From Gammaproteobacteria bacterium (GTDB lineage Bacteria > Pseudomonadota > Gammaproteobacteria > SZUA-152), in contig JAUWVK010000034.1 of assembly GCA_030617485.1 (NCBI GenBank), positions 1-12,673 on the forward strand: DNA of 12,673 nucleotides, read 5' to 3'. The translations under genes and the position numbers were made by a program. The first letter of the stretch is position 1; every line of letters starts with the position of its first letter. Of this stretch, positions 8,397 through 12,673 are shown piece after piece. Below the pieces are notes generated by a model that saw only the letters and a program-made list of their open reading frames with translations, was not told the origin of the DNA and searched no databases.

Positions 8397-9031
8397 CCGC
8401 ACACACACGCCCTTCAAGGGTAGTGATGGCCAGCAGCAACCCTGGCAAATTGCGGGAAATTAATCAGATTCTGGGCGGACTGGGCATGGAAGTGGTACCG
8501 CAGTCCGAATTTGACGTGCCAGATGCCAACGAAACCGGCTTGAGCTTCGTGGAAAACGCCATTCTCAAAGCCCGTCACGCGGCACAACTGACGGGGTTAC
8601 CCGCCATTGCCGATGATTCAGGACTGGAGGTGGATGCCCTCAAGGGTGCCCCGGGCATTTACTCAGCCCGCTATTTTTCCCGCTCTAGCAGTTCTCGCTC
8701 CGGCGGTTCGGGCCCAGGCACGACCGATGAAAAAAATCTGCGAAAATTACTGGAAGACCTCAAAGATGTACCAGAAAACGAACGCACCGCGCGTTTTCAA
8801 TGCCTGATAGTTTTTATGTCCCACGCACAAGACCCCACCCCGCTGATCTGTCAGGGAACCTGGGAAGGTCGTATTTTGTTTGAACCTCAGGGAGAGAATG
8901 GCTTCGGCTATGACCCGATTTTTTACGTGCCCAGTGAAAACTGCGCATCGGCAGAGCTGACGTCTGAGGTAAAAAACCGTCTCAGTCACCGCGGTCAGGC
9001 ACTGACAAAACTGTTGGCGGCTTTTCAATAA
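8393..9031 (+). CDS. rdgB: Non-canonical purine NTP pyrophosphatase RdgB (ITPase, HAM1 family)
   Basis: The enzyme hydrolyses dITP, XTP and ITP to monophosphates, keeping deaminated purines out of DNA and RNA. Visible motifs in the 212-aa protein are [11 protein letters not shown] (13-23), [12 protein letters not shown] (52-63), [18 protein letters not shown] (71-88), [10 protein letters not shown] (171-180) and SHRGQAL (198-204). E. coli RdgB is 197 aa. About ten of the extra residues form a Ser/Gly-rich insertion ([14 protein letters not shown], 96-109) right after the ARYF segment. The start overlaps the rph stop by 4 nt, so the genes are probably translated as a coupled pair. No terminator is seen before the convergent small ORF. 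Confidence 0.97.
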   Translation: MTAHTRPSRVVMASSNPGKLREINQILGGLGMEVVPQSEFDVPDANETGLSFVENAILKARHAAQLTGLPAIADDSGLEVDALKGAPGIYSARYFSRSSSSRSGGSGPGTTDEKNLRKLLEDLKDVPENERTARFQCLIVFMSHAQDPTPLICQGTWEGRILFEPQGENGFGYDPIFYVPSENCASAELTSEVKNRLSHRGQALTKLLAAFQ

Positions 9032-9079
9032 GCAAGCTGAACCTTTTAGTAACTCCCTCCGCCATTCCTTCAATGCATC

Positions 9080-9178
9080 TTAATCAAAGACGCCCATCTG
9101 GTACATCAGCAAACCCACAGCGGTAAGACCGGAAGCTATCATAATAAAAACAATCAGTAGGGCAATAACAGGGCGCAT
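9080..9178 (-). CDS. Hypothetical 32-aa single-pass membrane protein
   Basis: A 33-codon frame starts at ATG 9178 and ends at TAA 9080. The peptide begins MRPVIALLIVFIMIASGLTA and continues to MGVFD. Residues 4-26 form one continuous hydrophobic segment with a positive residue at the N-terminus and an acidic C-terminus. It lies 20 nt after the stop of the zinc-ribbon membrane protein on the same strand, so it may be co-transcribed. The Shine-Dalgarno is weak (only a GAG about 13 nt upstream). Base use is compatible with a real gene, but a 33-codon frame can occur by chance. I do not recognise a family. Confidence 0.45.
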   Translation of the reverse strand: MRPVIALLIVFIMIASGLTAVGLLMYQMGVFD

Positions 9179-9198
9179 ATCAGAGTGAGTCTCAGCGG

Positions 9199-9606
9199 TT
9201 AACTTGTTTCAGAACTTTCTATTTCATTATCTATTTCAAGAAGCTGTAACGGATCACTGCAACGGGGACAATAAGTCCACTTGGGCAACTCATCTCTGGC
9301 TTCCATTTTTATTTCCACATTTTCCTGGCACACCGGGCAATCTCCCCGAACATGGTTGCGGGTGTATGTCGCCTGAAAAGTGCGATACGCCATCCATGGC
9401 CCAGCGATAAAAAACCCCGGCACCAACACCCAATGGGCAAAAATAATCGGCAGCGAACCCAACGCAAGTAACCAGAACAGACCCAGCTTCATCAAGGCAC
9501 GTTTTACACATTCACCATGATCATAATGTGTGGTTTGCAGGGTACCTGTCGTTACCTGACCGTCGTTACCCTTTATATGCAGCGGAGTATTTTCAATCGT
9601 CGGCAT
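9199..9606 (-). CDS. Hypothetical membrane protein with a C-terminal zinc ribbon
   Basis: The 135-aa protein has a polar N-terminus (1-38), a hydrophobic hairpin of two membrane segments (about 41-57 and 59-74, containing LFWLLALGSLPIIF and VLVPGFFIAGPWMAY) and a soluble C-terminal domain. That domain has two cysteine pairs, CPVC (90-93) and CPRC (113-116), spaced 19 residues apart as in a zinc ribbon. Both termini should face the same side, most likely the cytoplasm. The start is ATG 9606 with AAAGGG about 5 nt upstream. The strand is opposite to rdgB and asmA; the likely partner is the 32-aa ORF after it. I do not recognise the family, and no function can be given beyond metal binding at a membrane. 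Confidence 0.8.
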   Translation of the reverse strand: MPTIENTPLHIKGNDGQVTTGTLQTTHYDHGECVKRALMKLGLFWLLALGSLPIIFAHWVLVPGFFIAGPWMAYRTFQATYTRNHVRGDCPVCQENVEIKMEARDELPKWTYCPRCSDPLQLLEIDNEIESSETS

Positions 9607-9737
9607 AAAAGCCCTTTAAAATATATATTTAAACAGTATGCTCGAATGCAATTCTGACACTCGATTAACATTGAAACAACTCAACTGATCCTGTGAGACT
9701 ATCATCTTGATTTGTGACCGGAGCATGGTCTACCGTT

Positions 9738-9765
9738 GGGGGTCTTAGTTAAGCTGAGAACCCCC
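9738..9765. repeat. Strong hairpin upstream of asmA
   Basis: GGGGGTCTTAG (9738-9748), loop TTAAG (9749-9753) and CTGAGAACCCCC (9754-9765) form 11 pairs with one G-U and one bulged A. No T-run follows on either strand, so it is not a standard terminator. GTTAAGCT occurs twice (9748-9755 and 9767-9774), and the smaller AGCT-AAA-AGCT symmetry follows (9771-9781). The hairpin ends 67 nt before the asmA ATG, probably in its leader or promoter. Confidence 0.6.
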
Positions 9766-9832
9766 GGTTAAGCTAAAAGCTCTGCCAAAAAACAAAGGCG
9801 AAGACAGCTTCACCCATAACAGGAAACCATTC

Positions 9833-11986
9833 ATGTCTAAAATCTTAAAATTTGCCTCCATATCCATAATAACGCTAATACTGCTGGTTTCCGTTCTCAT
9901 TGGCAGCATTTTCCTGTTTTTTGACCCCAATGATTACAAAGACAAAATCACCACTGCCGTACACGAAGCCACGGGGCGTCAACTCACTATTGAGGGAGAC
10001 ATTAAGCTTTCCATATACCCCTGGCTTGGCTTGTCTCTGGGAGCCACCCAACTCAGTAATGCCAAAGGGTTTGGCGACACTCCTTTTGCCAGCGTGGAAA
10101 ACGTCGACATAAAAGTAAAACTATTACCGTTATTTCAACAACGCCTGGAAATGCAAAAAATTCGCTTACATGGCTTACGCGCCAATCTGGCGAAAAACAA
10201 AGAGGGCCGCAGTAACTGGGATGATCTTACGGCGTCTACGGCAATCGACAAACAACCTGCAACCAAAACACCGAAAGCCCCGGCAGAATCAAAAACAACG
10301 GAGCCCACACAAGCTATAGAAGCCCTGGGGGCGCTGGCCATTGACGGACTGGAACTGGAAAATGCACACCTTGAGTGGAATGACCAACAGGCAAACCAGC
10401 ACGTTGTCTTCAATAACCTAACTTTACGCACTGGACCACTGGCCCTACCGGCACCCATCGACTTATCACTGTCACTGGATTTACAACTAAATGATCCTGC
10501 TATTAACAGTCATATTAATTTTTCGGGTCAAATTGATTTTGATCTGAAGACACAACTGTATCGCGCTAACAATCTGGATCTCACCGTAAAAGCAACCGGT
10601 GCCGGTTTACCCGTCAGCCCTTTTGACGCTCGTTTGCTGGCTAATATAAAAGCTGATCTAAAACAACAACGCATAGACCTCAGCGCATTAAAAATAAACG
10701 CACTGGGCACAAGCATAACCGGGCAAGTCAATATTACCGATTTGGATAAATCTCCAACCGCCAAAGGCCAACTCGCTATTGATAATTTTTCACCAAAAGA
10801 TATTGCAAAAAAAATGGGGGTTACATTACCTGATACCAGTGATGCTTCCGTATTAAACAAAGCAAAACTGGAAATTAACTTTTCCGGCAACATGAACGAA
10901 GCCACGTTACATAAACTCACTGCCGTGCTAGATGATACCGAATTAACCGGCACCGCTAGCGTTAAAAATTTTGCAGTCCCGGAAATTCATTTCAACATCA
11001 ATATAGATGACATTGATGTTGATCGTTACTTACCGCCCGCAACTGAACCAACAGCTTCAACAATAGCAACACCCGGTGCTGCCGCAGCAACGCAATTACC
11101 ACTAGAACCACTTCGCGCCTTAAATATAAACGGCAACTTTAGACTGGACAAGCTCAAGGTTGCTGGCGCACGTTTGTCTGATATAAGTTTTAGTGCCAAC
11201 GCAAAAAGCGGGCTAATAAATCTAAAACCAATAAAAGCCAATTTATACAAAGGCAGCTACAAAGGCAGCATCGCATTGGATGTGCGAAAAGACACGCCAA
11301 AGTTACGCTTTATTGAGAAGCTTCAGGGCGTTAATGTTGGGCCTTTACTCACGGATGTTTTGGGTAAGGAGCTGGTTTCAGGTACGGCTAACGTCAGCGC
11401 CGAGCTCACCACCACTGGAATTGACCTGCCCACCATAAAGAAAACCCTCAATGGTAAAGCAAAATTTAGCTTCAAAGATGGTGCTGTAAAGGGTGTGAAT
11501 ATCGGTCAAATGATTCGCGAAGCCAACGCCAAAATCAATAAAAAACCGGCACCCCCTAAAGCCGCCAATGAAACTGATTTTGCCGAAATGTCCGGCAGCG
11601 TTACCATCACCAACGGTATCGCACGCAACAAAGACCTGACAATGAAATCTCCTTTGTTACGAATAAACGGCAAAGGCAGCGTGGACTTACCCAAAGAAAG
11701 AATCAACTATCTGGTCAACACCTCCATTGTTAAAAGCAACGAAGGGCAAACCGGGAAAGAATTAAAAGAACTAAAATCTCTCACCATACCTATAAAAGTC
11801 ACAGGCACTTTTGATAAACCAAAATTCAGCCTTGATCTTGGCCCTGTTTTACAGGCAAAGGTCAAAGAGGCCGTTGAGAAAAAGAAAAAACAAATCAAAA
11901 AGAAAGTCGATAAGAAAATTGAGGACGAAAAGAAAAATATCAAGAAAAAATTAGAAAATGAATTAAAAAAGTTATTTAAGTTTTAA
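9833..11986 (+). CDS. asmA: AsmA family protein (envelope, putative lipid-transfer/outer-membrane biogenesis)
   Basis: This 717-aa inner-membrane-anchored periplasmic protein has an N-terminal signal anchor (about 7-30) followed by the AsmA start block [10 protein letters not shown] (30-39), [20 protein letters not shown] (48-67) and [20 protein letters not shown] (95-114). The C-terminal AsmA region includes [20 protein letters not shown] and the [13 protein letters not shown] segment. AsmA proteins form long beta-rich grooves related to bridge-like lipid-transfer proteins and affect outer-membrane assembly and lipopolysaccharide levels. Low-complexity linkers rich in Pro/Ala/Thr lie at about 134-162 and around 398-422. 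The last 45 residues (673-717) are an extremely lysine-rich helix ending LKKLFKF. E. coli AsmA is 617 aa. AGGA sits 8 nt before ATG. mutY starts two bases after the stop, an arrangement also found in Pseudomonas. Confidence 0.93.
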   Translation: MSKILKFASISIITLILLVSVLIGSIFLFFDPNDYKDKITTAVHEATGRQLTIEGDIKLSIYPWLGLSLGATQLSNAKGFGDTPFASVENVDIKVKLLPLFQQRLEMQKIRLHGLRANLAKNKEGRSNWDDLTASTAIDKQPATKTPKAPAESKTTEPTQAIEALGALAIDGLELENAHLEWNDQQANQHVVFNNLTLRTGPLALPAPIDLSLSLDLQLNDPAINSHINFSGQIDFDLKTQLYRANNLDLTVKATGAGLPVSPFDARLLANIKADLKQQRIDLSALKINALGTSITGQVNITDLDKSPTAKGQLAIDNFSPKDIAKKMGVTLPDTSDASVLNKAKLEINFSGNMNEATLHKLTAVLDDTELTGTASVKNFAVPEIHFNINIDDIDVDRYLPPATEPTASTIATPGAAAATQLPLEPLRALNINGNFRLDKLKVAGARLSDISFSANAKSGLINLKPIKANLYKGSYKGSIALDVRKDTPKLRFIEKLQGVNVGPLLTDVLGKELVSGTANVSAELTTTGIDLPTIKKTLNGKAKFSFKDGAVKGVNIGQMIREANAKINKKPAPPKAANETDFAEMSGSVTITNGIARNKDLTMKSPLLRINGKGSVDLPKERINYLVNTSIVKSNEGQTGKELKELKSLTIPIKVTGTFDKPKFSLDLGPVLQAKVKEAVEKKKKQIKKKVDKKIEDEKKNIKKKLENELKKLFKF

Positions 11987-11988
11987 TC

Positions 11989-12673
11989 ATGCAAGAATCA
12001 ACACCTTCTTCAGTAGCTTCATTCTCAACCTCTTTTTCAAAAAAGGTCCTGCAATGGTTTGACCAACATGGCCGCAAAGACTTGCCATGGCAACAGGATC
12101 GCTCACCATACCGAGTATGGATCAGTGAAATTATGCTGCAACAAACCCAGGTGGTCACTGTTATCCCTTATTTCGAACGCTTCATGGCGCGCCTGCCCAC
12201 GCTTGAATCACTGGCGCTCACCGAACTGGATGAAGTTCTCAGCCTGTGGGCGGGACTCGGTTATTATGCCCGCGCGCGCAATCTGCATCGTGCTGCACAG
12301 ATGGTACAGAATGATTTCGAAGGATCATTCCCGAAAAATATTGAGCAAGTACTTTCTTTGCCCGGTATTGGACGCTCCACCGCGGGCGCCATACTGTCAC
12401 TCGCCCTTGAGCAGCACCACCCAATTCTTGACGGTAATGTTAAACGAGTTCTGGCTCGTCATTTCGAGGTTAATGGCTGGCCTGGAAAACCCAGCGTTGC
12501 CAACACATTGTGGACGCACAGTGAGCAACTCACCCCAAAAACACGTGTTGCCGATTTCAACCAGGCCATGATGGATCTAGGTTCTGGAATTTGCACCCGA
12601 TCAAACCCCCTTTGCATTCAATGCCCGGTGGCCTCTAGCTGCCAGGCCTGTTCCAGCAAGACCCAAACAGAAT
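11989..12673 (+). CDS. mutY: A/G-specific adenine glycosylase MutY (3' truncated by window)
   Basis: MutY removes adenine mispaired with 8-oxoguanine. The frame runs from ATG 11989 to the window edge without a stop (228 codons visible; the family has about 350). The N-terminal catalytic domain is present with catalytic Glu47 in [10 protein letters not shown], the helix-hairpin-helix [12 protein letters not shown] (124-135), and Asp148 in [11 protein letters not shown]. The [4Fe-4S] loop is C202-x6-C209-x2-C212-x5-C218. The missing part is the C-terminal NUDIX-like 8-oxoguanine recognition domain. The N-terminus has about 15 extra Ser/Thr-rich residues before the conserved start. It follows asmA with a 2-nt gap and has no clear Shine-Dalgarno of its own, which suggests coupled translation. 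Confidence 0.97.
   Translation, partial: MQESTPSSVASFSTSFSKKVLQWFDQHGRKDLPWQQDRSPYRVWISEIMLQQTQVVTVIPYFERFMARLPTLESLALTELDEVLSLWAGLGYYARARNLHRAAQMVQNDFEGSFPKNIEQVLSLPGIGRSTAGAILSLALEQHHPILDGNVKRVLARHFEVNGWPGKPSVANTLWTHSEQLTPKTRVADFNQAMMDLGSGICTRSNPLCIQCPVASSCQACSSKTQTE

Noticed and set aside
12059..12571. 170-codon open frame at the right edge
   Set aside because: It is out of frame with mutY, whose catalytic residues and iron-sulfur cysteines are all in the frame from 11989. mutY has no stop only because the window ends.

Overview
The window looks like ordinary core chromosome of a free-living gammaproteobacterium, probably marine and near the Cellvibrionales/Pseudomonas side of the class. 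This rests on the bioB-F-H-C-D gene order with a stand-alone BioH, comF divergent from bioB, the rpmB-rpmG pair, rph overlapping rdgB, asmA directly followed by mutY, and many outer-membrane and periplasmic features. I see no insertion sequence, phage gene, CRISPR array, tRNA or rRNA.

Layout: (1) 1-568 (+) is the C-terminal end of a di-haem cytochrome c peroxidase/MauG-type protein, cut by the window edge inside its haem motif. (2) 696-5301 (-) is a five-gene biotin operon transcribed bioB>bioF>bioH>bioC>bioD, with overlaps or gaps of at most 20 nt. BioC and BioH make and release pimeloyl-ACP. BioF, BioD and BioB then build the biotin rings; the usual BioA step is not encoded here. (3) 5431-6177 (+) is comF, divergent from bioB across a 129-nt promoter region. 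(4) 6194-6766 (-) is a YfaZ-like outer-membrane barrel protein, convergent with comF. (5) 6976-7469 (-) holds rpmB and rpmG with a clear terminator after rpmG. (6) 7680-9031 (+) holds rph and rdgB, overlapping by ATGA. (7) 9080-9606 (-) holds a two-helix membrane protein with a zinc ribbon, then a 32-codon single-helix membrane ORF. (8) 9833-12673 (+) holds asmA and mutY, two bases apart; mutY runs off the right edge.

The best lead is BioB. The operon is typical of gammaproteobacteria, but this BioB lacks the first [2Fe-2S] cysteine of the E. coli-type enzyme (a glycine sits there) and has extra cysteines at positions 60 and 184. That pattern resembles the BioB class of anaerobes, reported to use an auxiliary 4Fe-5S cluster. 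Secondary leads are a strong non-terminator hairpin upstream of asmA, a palindrome at the predicted bioB transcription start, the uncharacterised zinc-ribbon/mini-membrane-protein pair, and a Ser/Gly-rich insertion in RdgB. No stretch over 300 bases lacks a gene. The longest gaps (6767-6975, 7470-7679, 9607-9832) hold promoter or terminator elements or, in the last, a hairpin.
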